The notes under the pieces were generated by a model. The model did no database searches. It was not told where the DNA came from and worked only from the letters and a program-made list of their open reading frames with translations. A program made the translations under genes and the position numbers. 64,000 nucleotides of DNA, from contig NZ_JAEEGA010000014.1 of assembly GCF_017829975.1 (NCBI RefSeq), positions 62,001 through 126,000 on the forward strand, given 5' to 3'. Of the stretch, positions 43,655 through 52,167 are shown in pieces. The stretch is from Vagococcus allomyrinae (GTDB lineage: Bacteria > Bacillota > Bacilli > Lactobacillales > Vagococcaceae). Every line of letters starts with the position of its first letter. Position 1 is the stretch's first letter.

Positions 43655-46276
43655 ATGACCAAACATGTATTTCAATTTCATGAAGGAAATGCGGAAATGA
43701 AGGAGATTCTTGGGGGCAAAGGAGCGAATTTAGCAGAGATGGTTAATCTTGGATTACCAGTTCCACCAGGGTTTACCATTAGTACTGCGGCTTGTATGAC
43801 TTATCTCGGCCAGCAAGAACAACTATCTCAAGAATTAAAAGAAGAAATTTTGAATGGCTTAAGAACTTTGGAAGAAATTCATGGGAAAAGATTGAATGAT
43901 GCTGTTGATCCGCTGTTAGTCTCAGTGCGCAGTGGGTCAGTTTTTTCGATGCCAGGCATGATGGACACGATCTTAAATTTAGGTCTTAACGATCAAACGG
44001 TCGAAAGCTTGGCTCAAAAAACCGGTGATCCGCGATTTGCTTATGATTGTTACCGCCGGTTGCTGCAGATGTTTGGCGACGTGGTGTATGGGATTGATAA
44101 AAATCGTTTTGAGCAATACATGGACTATTTGAAAGATCAGTACGACTACCAGTCAGACACGGAATTAACAGCAGAAGATTTAAAGCAAGTTGTCAAGGCT
44201 TATCAAGACATTTATCAGGAGACGATCCATCAAGAATTCCCTCAATCTCCGATTGATCAACTCTTTTTGGCGATTGAGGCGGTTTTTAGATCCTGGAACA
44301 ATCATCGGGCGATGGTCTATCGTAATCTCAATGGCTTGCCACATGATTTAGGAACGGCTGTTAATATTCAAGCGATGGTTTTTGGAAACAGTGGTGAGGC
44401 AAGTGGGACAGGTGTCGCTTTTACACGCAATCCCGCCACGGGAGAACACCAGCTTTTTGGTGAGTTTTTGTTAAATGCGCAAGGTGAAGATGTGGTAGCG
44501 GGCATTCGAACGCCAGAACCAATTAGTCAGCTAGCTGAAGGCTTGCCAAAAGTATTCCATGAATTTAAGAAAACAGCCCGTTTATTGGAGAATCACTACC
44601 GGGATATGCAGGACATCGAATTTACAATCGAAGAAGGCACATTGTATTTTCTGCAGACCCGCAATGGCAAGCGGACAGCTCGTGCCGCCTTTCAGGTGGC
44701 CCACGATTTGGTGATGGAAGGTGTCATTACGAAAGAAGAGGCCCTCTTAAGGCTGCAACCAACTATGATTGATCAACTATTACATCCGGTATTCACGTTG
44801 GATGGACTGCAAAAGGCTCAGGAAATCGGTCATGGACTGCCAGCTAGTCCTGGGGCAGCCACAGGTGTGGTGGCTTTTGATACTCAGCGGGTTAAGGCTT
44901 TGGTGGAAGCGGGACACAAAGTGATCCTAGTTCGTCAAGAAACCTCCCCTGAAGATGTGGAAGCGATGAGCATCAGCGAAGCGATTGTGACAAGTCGCGG
45001 TGGCATGACTTCCCATGCCGCAGTGGTTGCCCGTGGGATGGGGACTTGTTGTGTGGCCGGTTGTGGCGATTTGGAAGTTAATGAAACAGTTCGAACGATT
45101 CGCTATGAAGGTGGGGTTATTAAAGAAGGGGAGATTATTTCCGTGGATGGTAGTCATGGGATTGTCTACCTTGGTGAAATTGCAACTGAAAGTAATGAAG
45201 AAAGTCAGGTCTTTCAAGAGTTGATGGGGTGGGCGGATGAGGTTGCCACTATGAAGGTTAGGGCCAATGCTGAGACCCCTCAGGAAATCAGAGCTGCCCT
45301 TAATTTTGGTGCGACCGGCATTGGTCTGGCCAGAACGGAGCACATGTTTTTTGAAGGGCCGCGCTTAAAGGCCATGCGTCAGTTAATCTTGGCTGAGAAT
45401 CGTCATCAGCGAGAAATGCCGTTAAAGACCTTGCTACAGATGCAGACGGCTGACTTTTATGCAATTTTTGAAGTAACTAGGGAGCGGGGAATGGTGATTC
45501 GCTTATTGGATCCACCCCTTCACGAATTTTTACCCCATTCAGTAAAAGAAGTAGAGGCATTGGCTAAAGAACTGAATATCGAGTTGGCTGTGTTACAGAA
45601 AAGAATAGCTGAACTTCATGAAGTTAATCCGATGCTAGGGCATCGGGGTTGTCGTTTGGGCGTGACGTTTCCAGATATTTACGAGATGCAGGTTAAGGCG
45701 ATTATCCGCAGTAGTTGCCAGCTGGCAAAGCAAGGGATTAAGGTGGAACCGGAAATAATGATCCCGTTAGTAGGTGTTAAAGCAGAACTGGTTCGTTTGC
45801 GCGCGTTGCTGATTGACGTTATTGAGCAAGTTTTAGCCCAAGAAAAAGTCGCTATTAATTATACCATCGGCACGATGATTGAGCTGCCGAGAGCCTGTTT
45901 AATTGCCGATCAGTTGGCAGAAAGTGCCGAGTTTTTTAGCTTTGGAACCAATGATTTGACCCAAATGGCTTATGGGTATTCAAGGGATGATGCTGGTAAA
46001 TTTATCACCTATTATCAAAGAGAAGGCATCTTAGCAAGTGATCCTTTTCAACAAGTGGATCTGGAAGGTGTCGGAGAACTGATGAAAATCGCGGTAGCGA
46101 AAGGAAGACAAACTAAAGCCGATTTGAAAATTGGGGTTTGTGGTGAAGTTGGTGGGAATCCTGAATCAATTGATTTCTTTCAAGAGCTTGGTTTAAATTA
46201 TGTCTCATGTTCAGCTTATCGCGTGCCAATTGCCCGCTTGGCAGTTGCTCAAGCGGCGATTCGCCAAGCGCGTTAG
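43655..46276 (+). CDS. ppdK: pyruvate, phosphate dikinase
   Basis: The 873-residue enzyme interconverts pyruvate + ATP + Pi and PEP + AMP + PPi. It has an N-terminal ATP-grasp domain (LGGKGANLAEM), the central phosphohistidine domain with GGMTSHAAVVARG (His454, regulatory Thr452), and a C-terminal PEP-binding barrel (GLARTEHMF, CGEVGG). The Thr-Ser-His order is the target of the PPDK regulatory kinase encoded 0.8 kb downstream. Promoter motifs shared with ccpN suggest repression in glycolytic growth. Confidence 0.97.
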   Translation: MTKHVFQFHEGNAEMKEILGGKGANLAEMVNLGLPVPPGFTISTAACMTYLGQQEQLSQELKEEILNGLRTLEEIHGKRLNDAVDPLLVSVRSGSVFSMPGMMDTILNLGLNDQTVESLAQKTGDPRFAYDCYRRLLQMFGDVVYGIDKNRFEQYMDYLKDQYDYQSDTELTAEDLKQVVKAYQDIYQETIHQEFPQSPIDQLFLAIEAVFRSWNNHRAMVYRNLNGLPHDLGTAVNIQAMVFGNSGEASGTGVAFTRNPATGEHQLFGEFLLNAQGEDVVAGIRTPEPISQLAEGLPKVFHEFKKTARLLENHYRDMQDIEFTIEEGTLYFLQTRNGKRTARAAFQVAHDLVMEGVITKEEALLRLQPTMIDQLLHPVFTLDGLQKAQEIGHGLPASPGAATGVVAFDTQRVKALVEAGHKVILVRQETSPEDVEAMSISEAIVTSRGGMTSHAAVVARGMGTCCVAGCGDLEVNETVRTIRYEGGVIKEGEIISVDGSHGIVYLGEIATESNEESQVFQELMGWADEVATMKVRANAETPQEIRAALNFGATGIGLARTEHMFFEGPRLKAMRQLILAENRHQREMPLKTLLQMQTADFYAIFEVTRERGMVIRLLDPPLHEFLPHSVKEVEALAKELNIELAVLQKRIAELHEVNPMLGHRGCRLGVTFPDIYEMQVKAIIRSSCQLAKQGIKVEPEIMIPLVGVKAELVRLRALLIDVIEQVLAQEKVAINYTIGTMIELPRACLIADQLAESAEFFSFGTNDLTQMAYGYSRDDAGKFITYYQREGILASDPFQQVDLEGVGELMKIAVAKGRQTKADLKIGVCGEVGGNPESIDFFQELGLNYVSCSAYRVPIARLAVAQAAIRQAR

Positions 46277-46290
46277 TCCCATGAGATCGG

Positions 46291-46325
46291 CGACCCACAA
46301 AAATTCGTTGCATTTTTGTGGGTCG
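46291..46325 (+). terminator. ppdK terminator
   Basis: 14-bp perfect stem CGACCCACAAAAAT / ATTTTTGTGGGTCG followed by TATTT. Confidence 0.85.
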
Positions 46326-46408
46326 TATTTGATGAGAAAATGACTTATTGCCTAATTAGTTAAAATTGTGACTCTTTTATAGGGTTTTTAAATTTGTTAT
46401 AAAACCTA

Positions 46409-46460
46409 TTGTAATTAAATGATACGTCTTATATAATGGATATATTAACTAATAAGACGA
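46409..46460 (+). promoter_or_regulatory. ccpN promoter with putative CcpN operators
   Basis: -35 TTGTAA (46409-46414), 17-bp spacer, -10 TATAAT (46432-46437). ATACGTCTTATA (46422-46433) overlaps the -10; an inverted copy TAATAAGACGA (46450-46460) follows the start point. The repeats match those at ppdK. Confidence 0.72.
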
Positions 46461-46469
46461 GGGATTGAC

Positions 46470-47108
46470 ATGGAGCTATCAGAAAGACAGAAAAAAATTA
46501 TTAAGATAGTCAAAGGCAATGAACCGATTAGTGGCGATAAAATTGCGGAGCAGCTCGGTTTAACCAAGCCGACCTTGAGAAGTGATTTATCATTACTGAC
46601 CATGACGGGGATACTGGATGCTCGGCCAAGGGTAGGGTATATCTATTCGGGACAAACGATTGAACCGCTTCTTTATGAAGAATTATTCCACTTGAAAGTT
46701 CAAGAAATCATGGTTCCTCCCGTCTTTATTAAACAGGGGACATCCGTTCAAGATGCCATAACGGATCTATTCATGCATAATACGGGAAGTCTGTATGTTA
46801 TTGATGAGAACGGCGATTTTGTTGGGTTATTATCTCGTAAAGATCTATTGCGTGCCACGGTGAACAATAGCAACATCAGTCAAACACCGGTGGCCATGAT
46901 CATGACGCGGGTGCCCAATATTATTACCATTACACCAAAGGAACGGATCATTGACGCAGGTTATTTGATTATTCATCAACAAGTTGATTCCTTACCTGTT
47001 GTTGAAGCAGAAGGTAGTGCGAAAGTAATTGGCAAAGTATCAAAAAGTAAGTTATTGAGTCACTTTGTAGCAGCTGGTTACGAAGTAGAAAAAAATAAAG
47101 AAGAGTAA
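46470..47108 (+). CDS. ccpN: CcpN-type transcriptional repressor (HTH + two CBS domains)
   Basis: The 212-residue protein has an N-terminal winged helix (SGDKIAEQLGLTKPTLRSDLS, ~17-37) and two CBS domains (~75-205; IMVPPVFIKQGTSVQDA, MIMTRVPNIITITPKER) that bind adenine nucleotides. CcpN in Bacillus represses gluconeogenic genes and sits beside the YqfL kinase. Here it is 16 bp upstream of the PPDK regulator and 0.2 kb downstream of ppdK, and shares operator-like motifs with it. The target is thus ppdK and itself. Confidence 0.92.
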   Translation: MELSERQKKIIKIVKGNEPISGDKIAEQLGLTKPTLRSDLSLLTMTGILDARPRVGYIYSGQTIEPLLYEELFHLKVQEIMVPPVFIKQGTSVQDAITDLFMHNTGSLYVIDENGDFVGLLSRKDLLRATVNNSNISQTPVAMIMTRVPNIITITPKERIIDAGYLIIHQQVDSLPVVEAEGSAKVIGKVSKSKLLSHFVAAGYEVEKNKEE

Positions 47109-47124
47109 AAGAGGAATGAAAAAA

Positions 47125-47931
47125 ATGACCAAAGCAAACTTATTTATTGTCTCAGACTCTGTTGGTGAGACTGCCCAGAAAGTTATTTCAGCTGTAATGG
47201 CGCAATTTCCAGATATTGATGAAACTGATATTCGGCGGTTTCCCTTTATCAACAATGAAGCCGATTTAACTAGGATTCTAGCTGATGCCTTAAAAGAGCG
47301 AGCGGTGGTTGTCGCCACCCTGGTAAGCCGTGATTTAGTCAAAGTTCTTGAAGACTTTTCAGAACGAACGGGCCTTGATTATGTTGACTACATGACCCCA
47401 TTAACGACGTTGATTCAAGGGAAAACGGGGGTCATTCCTAATGAAGAACCCGGTGCGCTACACAAGCTAAATCAAGAGTATTTTACGCGGGTTGCCGCTA
47501 TCGAATTTGCTATTAAGTACGATGATGGCAAGGATTCTCGCGGATTCAAACAGTCAGATTTCGTTATTTTAGGCGTGTCTCGGACATCCAAAACGCCTTT
47601 AAGCATGTACTTGGCTAACAAGAGTTATAAAGTTTCTAACCTGCCTTTAATTCCAGAAGTTCCTTTGCCAGATGAACTTTTGGAGATTCCTTCGGATAAA
47701 ATTATCGGTTTAACGGCCGACCCAGAGCGAATTTTAACCATCAGACAGTCTCGCCTAAACGGCTTAGGCCTTAGCGGTGAGTCTAAATATGCTAATATCG
47801 AACGGATTAGAGAAGAAGTTCAATATGCGGAAGATGTCTTCAAGAAACTGAACGCTCAAGTGGTGGTGGTCGATGATAAAGCCGTTGAAGAAACGGCGGC
47901 AATTATTGAAGGTTTCCGTCGTAGTAATTAA
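47125..47931 (+). CDS. pyruvate, phosphate dikinase regulatory protein (kinase/pyrophosphorylase, DUF299)
   Basis: The ~268-residue bifunctional protein inactivates PPDK by ADP-dependent threonine phosphorylation and reactivates it by Pi-dependent dephosphorylation. Signatures are LFIVSDSVGETAQKV at the N-terminus and the P-loop GVSRTSKTPLSMYLA (~150). The start at 47125 is chosen with GAGGA 9 bp upstream; an ATG three codons earlier abuts that site. Operon with ccpN. Confidence 0.95.
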   Translation: MTKANLFIVSDSVGETAQKVISAVMAQFPDIDETDIRRFPFINNEADLTRILADALKERAVVVATLVSRDLVKVLEDFSERTGLDYVDYMTPLTTLIQGKTGVIPNEEPGALHKLNQEYFTRVAAIEFAIKYDDGKDSRGFKQSDFVILGVSRTSKTPLSMYLANKSYKVSNLPLIPEVPLPDELLEIPSDKIIGLTADPERILTIRQSRLNGLGLSGESKYANIERIREEVQYAEDVFKKLNAQVVVVDDKAVEETAAIIEGFRRSN

Positions 47932-48042
47932 CGGATTAAAGGGGTAAAAAGGGAACTAGCTAAAGGGGGAATCTTTAGCTGACATCCAGTCAGTGGCGAT
48001 TGCTGGTGAAAAAGAAGCAAGACTGTTGACGGAACTGCTCAA
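47932..48042. other. spacer with hairpin and possible coding remnant
   Basis: AGCTAAAG / CTTTAGCT forms a perfect 8-bp hairpin (about 47967-47989). The plus frame after it reads like the end of a helical protein (IQSVAIAGEKEARLL) but has no start. Confidence 0.35.
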
Positions 48043-48090
48043 AAAAACTGATTAACGATGGCTGCTGTGCCAACGTCAATCAGTTTTTTT
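48043..48090. terminator. bidirectional terminator
   Basis: AAAAACTGATTaACG (48043-48057) pairs with CGTcAATCAGTTTTT (48074-48088), with T-runs on both strands, between the convergent PPDK regulator and TetR genes. Confidence 0.85.
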
Positions 48091-48103
48091 GTTTATTCAT
48101 GGG

Positions 48104-48745
48104 TCATTTTTTTTGAGCAGTAACGAGTTTTCGTGTTATTTCAGCCATTATCTCATCACTGAGGATATTCAAACCAACTGAGTTGAGAACGTGTTTTGCG
48201 GCGTTGATTTTCGGCAAAATGTCGGTTACCTCTGTTGGGAAAAGGGCGTTAGTGAACCAAGTGACCAAGACCAAAATGACGACTTCCGCCATTTGTTTAG
48301 GATAGGGCACATGGAGTGAGCCGTCTTGATTGCCGCTAATGATCATTTTTTCGATGTAAGGGACTAGAATTTCATTGTTATTTTTTACATGCATCATAAA
48401 AAATTTAGGATTATCCAATAAGGGGAAACTGGCAGAAAAATTAGTTAGGGACTCGTCGTTGGAAATCCCTTCTAAAAGCAACTGTTGCAGTTGTTCTAGT
48501 CCAGTCAGATCTTGCTGAATGATGCGCTCAATGTATTTGGGATTAAGGACCAGCCGTTTAACAACTGCCTCAAGAATGTCATCCTTTGAATTGAAATGAT
48601 GGTAAATGGCGCCGCGTGTCAAGCCGTCTAGTTCATTGACGATATCTTGGATGCTGGTTTTTTCATACCCTTTTTGGATGAACAGATGGCTAGCGGCAGT
48701 CAGAATATCGTCAATGGTATCTTCTGAATTATAACGTTGAGTCAT
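48104..48745 (-). CDS. TetR-family transcriptional regulator
   Basis: The 213-residue protein has an N-terminal helix-turn-helix (SIQDIVNELDGLTRGAIYHHF, ~31-51). The all-helical ligand domain resembles regulators of efflux or stress genes. AAGGAG precedes the ATG. The inverted repeat GGTGAG (48796-48801) / CTCACC (48814-48819) in front of its promoter may be its operator. It is divergent from an APC permease, a possible target. Confidence 0.9.
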   Translation of the reverse strand: MTQRYNSEDTIDDILTAASHLFIQKGYEKTSIQDIVNELDGLTRGAIYHHFNSKDDILEAVVKRLVLNPKYIERIIQQDLTGLEQLQQLLLEGISNDESLTNFSASFPLLDNPKFFMMHVKNNNEILVPYIEKMIISGNQDGSLHVPYPKQMAEVVILVLVTWFTNALFPTEVTDILPKINAAKHVLNSVGLNILSDEIMAEITRKLVTAQKK

Positions 48746-48880
48746 AGTTAATCTCCTTATGGTGGTCGCTGTTTGTCCTTAGTATACTATGAATGGGTGA
48801 GAAATGTTAAGGACTCACCGTTAATTTAGTGATAAATGATGAGAGAACCTGATGGAAAATATCATAGTGTGCTTATATCT

Positions 48881-49012
48881 AGTTCCCATTAAATAATCAT
48901 CCTTTCCCGTTAAACTTTCAGCCAGAAAAAAGCTGAAAGTACCACTCTTGGCGGATGCTTATGCGAATTATCCAATGGAACTATCTGTTTGATTATTTAA
49001 CAGGATGTATAT
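48881..49012 (+). repeat. dispersed palindromic repeat, long copy (structured, MITE-like)
   Basis: This 132-bp element is shared with 23039-23104. It contains TTAAATAATCA (48889-48899) / TGATTATTTAA (48990-49000) as near-terminal inverted repeats and a central hairpin ACTTTCAGC (48914-48922) / GCTGAAAGT (48932-48940). TAGTTCCCATT (48880-48890) can also pair with AATGGAACTA (48974-48983), crossing the first pairing. No known riboswitch or RNA family is recognised. It lies upstream of the APC permease and of tetR. Confidence 0.72.
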
Positions 49013-49071
49013 AGTTTGATAATTGTGCTATAATCAGACGATATTATAATGAGGATAAGGGAAGAAATTAG

Positions 49072-50418
49072 ATGAAAAAAGAGCAACATTACGGACTTAT
49101 GACAGCTATTACCATGATTGTGGGGATTTGTATTGGGTCGGGGATATTTTTTAAGGCAGATGATATCTTGCGAATGACTGGTGGCAGTGTCTTACTGGGC
49201 GTTTTAGTCTTATGTATAGGCGCCTTCAGCATTATTTTTGGTAGCATTAGTTTAACAGAACTATCGATTAGAACAGATAAAAGTGGTGGTTTAGTCGGTT
49301 ATTTTGAAGCCTTTATCTCTCCCAAAATGGCCAGCGCCTTCGGCTGGTTCCAAACATTTTTATACTTTCCAACGATTAATGTCGTCGTTGCCTGGGCGGC
49401 AGGGATTTATACGTTGATTGTTTTAGGATTGCCCAATAGCTTAGAGTGGCAAGTTTTGATTGGGGTGGTTTACTTGTTGCTGATTTACGGCATGAACTTT
49501 ATCTCATTGAGGTTAGGTGGCTATTTCCAAGTGATTTCAACCTATGTCAAATTGGTTCCTTTAATCGGAATTGCGGTAATTGGTTTCTTTTGGACAAAAG
49601 GGCATCCTGAACTACCTGCAGATTTAACGGCTGTTCCTCTGACCAATGTTGGCTGGGGCTGGTTGGCAGCTTTGGCACCAGTGGCATTTTCTTACGATGG
49701 TTGGCCGATTTCAACGAGCATTACCAACGAAATTAAAAACCCTAAGCGAACGATGCCGCTAGCCTTAACCATCGGTCCGCTGATTGTTCTAGCGGTTTAT
49801 GTGACGTATTTCTTAGGTATGAACAAACTGTTGGGCTCAGAGTATATTTTAGCTGCAGGTGATCAGGCGGTCTACGCTGTAGGTGAGTGGTTGCTAGGGC
49901 CAAGTGGCGGAACGATTATCACCTTGTTTGTGATCATTTCTGTCTTAGGGGTTACTAATGGGGTTACTCTGGGAAATTTAAGAATGCCTCAAGCCTTAGC
50001 CAGTAAAGGCATGATTCCTCAGTCTGAAAAAATTGCTAAAATGGATTTAAAAAAACAATTGTCTTTTGCTTCTTTTAGAGTATCGCTAATCTGTTCTTTA
50101 TTTTGGATGGTTGTCCACTATTTGACTCAAAAAACTGGTATTTTAGCAGGTGGCGATATTAGTGAAATAGCAATTGTTTTTGGCTATATGTGCTACCCGA
50201 TTTTATACGTTAAAATCATTCAAATGAAGCGTCAAGGAGAGATAAAAAGCCTTTTTAAAGGACTGATTGCGCCTGTTTTTGGTATTTTGGGTAGTCTGGT
50301 CATTGTTGTCGGCGGGATTGTGTCCAATTATACGTATGTCCCTATTTTTATCGTGATTTGTTTTTTATTTTGTTTAGCTGGTTATCGCTATTATGAGAAA
50401 AATGTTCAACAGAAATAG
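49072..50418 (+). CDS. APC-superfamily amino acid permease
   Basis: The 448-residue protein has 12 predicted membrane segments. The first helix motif GICIGSGIFFKADDIL and AFSYDGWPISTSITNEIKNP (~210-230) are typical of the LAT/SteT-like branch of amino-acid antiporters. It is monocistronic; AAGGGAAG precedes the ATG and a TATAAT lies about 40 bp upstream. The amino acid carried cannot be named. Confidence 0.88.
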   Translation: MKKEQHYGLMTAITMIVGICIGSGIFFKADDILRMTGGSVLLGVLVLCIGAFSIIFGSISLTELSIRTDKSGGLVGYFEAFISPKMASAFGWFQTFLYFPTINVVVAWAAGIYTLIVLGLPNSLEWQVLIGVVYLLLIYGMNFISLRLGGYFQVISTYVKLVPLIGIAVIGFFWTKGHPELPADLTAVPLTNVGWGWLAALAPVAFSYDGWPISTSITNEIKNPKRTMPLALTIGPLIVLAVYVTYFLGMNKLLGSEYILAAGDQAVYAVGEWLLGPSGGTIITLFVIISVLGVTNGVTLGNLRMPQALASKGMIPQSEKIAKMDLKKQLSFASFRVSLICSLFWMVVHYLTQKTGILAGGDISEIAIVFGYMCYPILYVKIIQMKRQGEIKSLFKGLIAPVFGILGSLVIVVGGIVSNYTYVPIFIVICFLFCLAGYRYYEKNVQQK

Positions 50419-50470
50419 AAAAAGCCTCACCTCTTTAGCAGAGCAATTTGCTAAGGAGGTGGGGCTTTTT
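50419..50470. terminator. bidirectional terminator
   Basis: A long stem AAAAGCCTCACCTC..TTAGCA / TGCTAA..GAGGTGGGGCTTTT with T-runs separates the convergent permease and MarR genes. Confidence 0.88.
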
Positions 50471-50473
50471 TGC

Positions 50474-51151
50474 TTAATCTTCCTCTTTAGGCTGGGGAAA
50501 ATCAGGTCTTTGAGTGTCAAAATCGGGACCGTCAAATCTTGGGCCACCAAAAGGGAAATGACCATGTCCTTCAAAATCTGGTGGTAGGGGCGCTTCTGGA
50601 TGAGGTCTGCCACGACGACGACCTTCAAATCCACCCATAGAGCGGGGATCACAATGACCTGGGCCTCCTCGATGGCCACCAAACCCTCGGCGAGCCCCTT
50701 TTGGCATTTCTTTCTCCAGTTCAACAATTAGTTTAGTCATGGTTTGTCCAAATTGTTGTTGTTCCAGTTCTGATAAATGATCAAAGATGGATGTTTCAGC
50801 TTGAGGTTCTGCTAACTCTTCGGCGGCCTTTTTACCTGCTTCCGTTAAGGTGATGGTCATGATGCGACGATCTTCTTCAGCGGGTTTACGGGTGATAAAT
50901 CCAGCATTCTCCAATTTTCCTAATAACTCTCCAAGAGATTGAGGCCGCATATCTAGCAAGAAAGACAATTCCTTTTGCGTGATAACGGGTTGTAGTTTTA
51001 ATAGAGATAAAACGCGACCCTGTCCTCTATGGGGATTATTAGCTGGACCACGCCCTGGGCGATTTTTTTGGAAGTGACGGTGTAATAATGCTTCTAAAGT
51101 TATAAAACGCTCGACTAACTCTTCATTTGTAAAAATAGGTTCTTCGGACAT
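50474..51151 (-). CDS. MarR-family regulator with Gly/Pro/His-rich tail
   Basis: In this 225-residue protein the first ~150 residues are a normal MarR winged helix (ITQKELSFLLDMRPQSLGELL, then RKPAEEDRRIMTITLTEAG). The last ~75 residues are low-complexity, rich in Gly, Pro, His, Phe and Arg (RRGFGGHRGGPGHCDP ... FPFGGPRFDGPDFD) and probably disordered. Such tails occur in some Firmicutes MarR proteins with unknown role; the histidines and cysteine could bind metal. It is probably autoregulated through the AGGTACCT repeats over its promoter. No transporter gene accompanies it. Confidence 0.85.
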   Translation of the reverse strand: MSEEPIFTNEELVERFITLEALLHRHFQKNRPGRGPANNPHRGQGRVLSLLKLQPVITQKELSFLLDMRPQSLGELLGKLENAGFITRKPAEEDRRIMTITLTEAGKKAAEELAEPQAETSIFDHLSELEQQQFGQTMTKLIVELEKEMPKGARRGFGGHRGGPGHCDPRSMGGFEGRRRGRPHPEAPLPPDFEGHGHFPFGGPRFDGPDFDTQRPDFPQPKEED

Positions 51152-51268
51152 TAAAATTCCTCCTTGAATTTGAGATAAAATCTAGCTTGAATGTTAAAGC
51201 TAGTTTGTGCTTATCCTTTTACTCGTTTCAAACGCGTTTTGAAATGAGTAGCAGGATAGTGAAAAATA

Positions 51269-51319
51269 ATCAGGTACCTGTCTATATTTTATTGTAAAGG
51301 TACCTGATCATTTTGTCAA
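51269..51319 (-). promoter_or_regulatory. MarR gene promoter with palindromic operator
   Basis: On the minus strand, TTGACA (51319-51314), a 17-bp spacer and TACAAT (51296-51291). The palindrome AGGTACCT occurs twice (51272-51279, 51298-51305) inside the inverted repeat ATCAGGTACCT / AGGTACCTGAT, covering the spacer and the start site. A further dyad CTCGTTTCAAACGCG / TTTTGAAATGAG lies at 51222-51248. Confidence 0.72.
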
Positions 51320-51415
51320 GCGTCATACTTATTTTGAACCATGAATTTATGTCTGAAATTAAAATGAGTGAAAGGAGGGCGTTTAGTGTTTATGATCATT
51401 ATTATTACCTAATGA

Positions 51416-51453
51416 AAAAAGTGTTGCTTAGTTATCTGTAAGCAACACTTTTT
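51416..51453 (-). terminator. terminator of MBL hydrolase gene
   Basis: 15-bp stem AAAAGTGTTGCTTA / TAAGCAACACTTTT with flanking A and T tracts. Confidence 0.9.
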
Positions 51454-51471
51454 CTTTGTATTCTTCTAATT

Positions 51472-52095
51472 TTAGTTGAAGAAAGGATTGGTGGCGATTT
51501 CCTGCCCAATCGTTGTTGGGCCACGATGGCCAGGGTAGGCCGTATAATCAGCTGGCAGTGTAAATAATTGTGTCTGGACACTTTCCAATAGCTGAGCCGT
51601 GTTTCCAGTAAACAAATCGGTACGGCCGATGCTACCGGCGAACAAGGCATCACCGGTCACCACAAAGCGGTCGCTGTGGAAGATGAAACTGACGCCCCCA
51701 ATTGAGTGCCCTGGGGTTGGGACAACTTCAAAGGTCATGCCTCCAAGTGTGTATTGAGTCATCGTGAATTCTTGTTCAGCTGGTGAGACAATAATGGGTT
51801 GCCCTCCCATGCCAGATAAATTTAATTGAGGATTTCCTAACCACTCTTGTTCTAAGGGGCTGACATAAACAGGAATCCCATAAGCGCGCCGAATCTCTTC
51901 AACTGCTCCAATATGGTCATAATGAGTGTGGGTTAATAAGATGGCGACAGGTTTCTTATTAAGCTCTTGAATATACTTCTTAATCAGTTCAGCATCATTC
52001 CCTGGGTCAACCACAAGTAAGTTTTCTTCGTTGTAAATTAAATAGCAGTTTTCGGCTGCGGGCCCTGTTGTCACAAAATACTTAACATTAATCAT
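51472..52095 (-). CDS. metallo-beta-lactamase fold hydrolase (glyoxalase II-like)
   Basis: The 207-residue MBL-fold enzyme of the YqgX/GloB-like group has zinc motif HTHYDHIGA (~60), TPGHSIGGVSF (His ~137), VTGDALF (Asp) and PGHRGPTT (C-terminal His), all intact. It likely hydrolyses thioesters such as those in methylglyoxal detoxification and may pair functionally with gloA at 5.5 kb. The ATG at 52095 with GAGAGGGA upstream is used; the longer frame starts with TTG at 52122. Confidence 0.88.
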   Translation of the reverse strand: MINVKYFVTTGPAAENCYLIYNEENLLVVDPGNDAELIKKYIQELNKKPVAILLTHTHYDHIGAVEEIRRAYGIPVYVSPLEQEWLGNPQLNLSGMGGQPIIVSPAEQEFTMTQYTLGGMTFEVVPTPGHSIGGVSFIFHSDRFVVTGDALFAGSIGRTDLFTGNTAQLLESVQTQLFTLPADYTAYPGHRGPTTIGQEIATNPFFN

Positions 52096-52167
52096 TGAAA
52101 CGTCCCTCTCTTTCTCTATCAATCTAGTATAACGAAAAAGAGAGGACTTGACAAAGGAAACTGACTT

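Noticed and set aside
44927-45343. 138-codon minus-strand frame
   Set aside because: Shadow of the conserved phosphohistidine region of ppdK.
48881-49012. known riboswitch or T-box
   Set aside because: No T-box GGTGG/antiterminator, no recognisable ligand core (SAM, lysine, guanidine, preQ1, purine) and no downstream terminator; the existence of a second deleted copy fits a dispersed repeat better.
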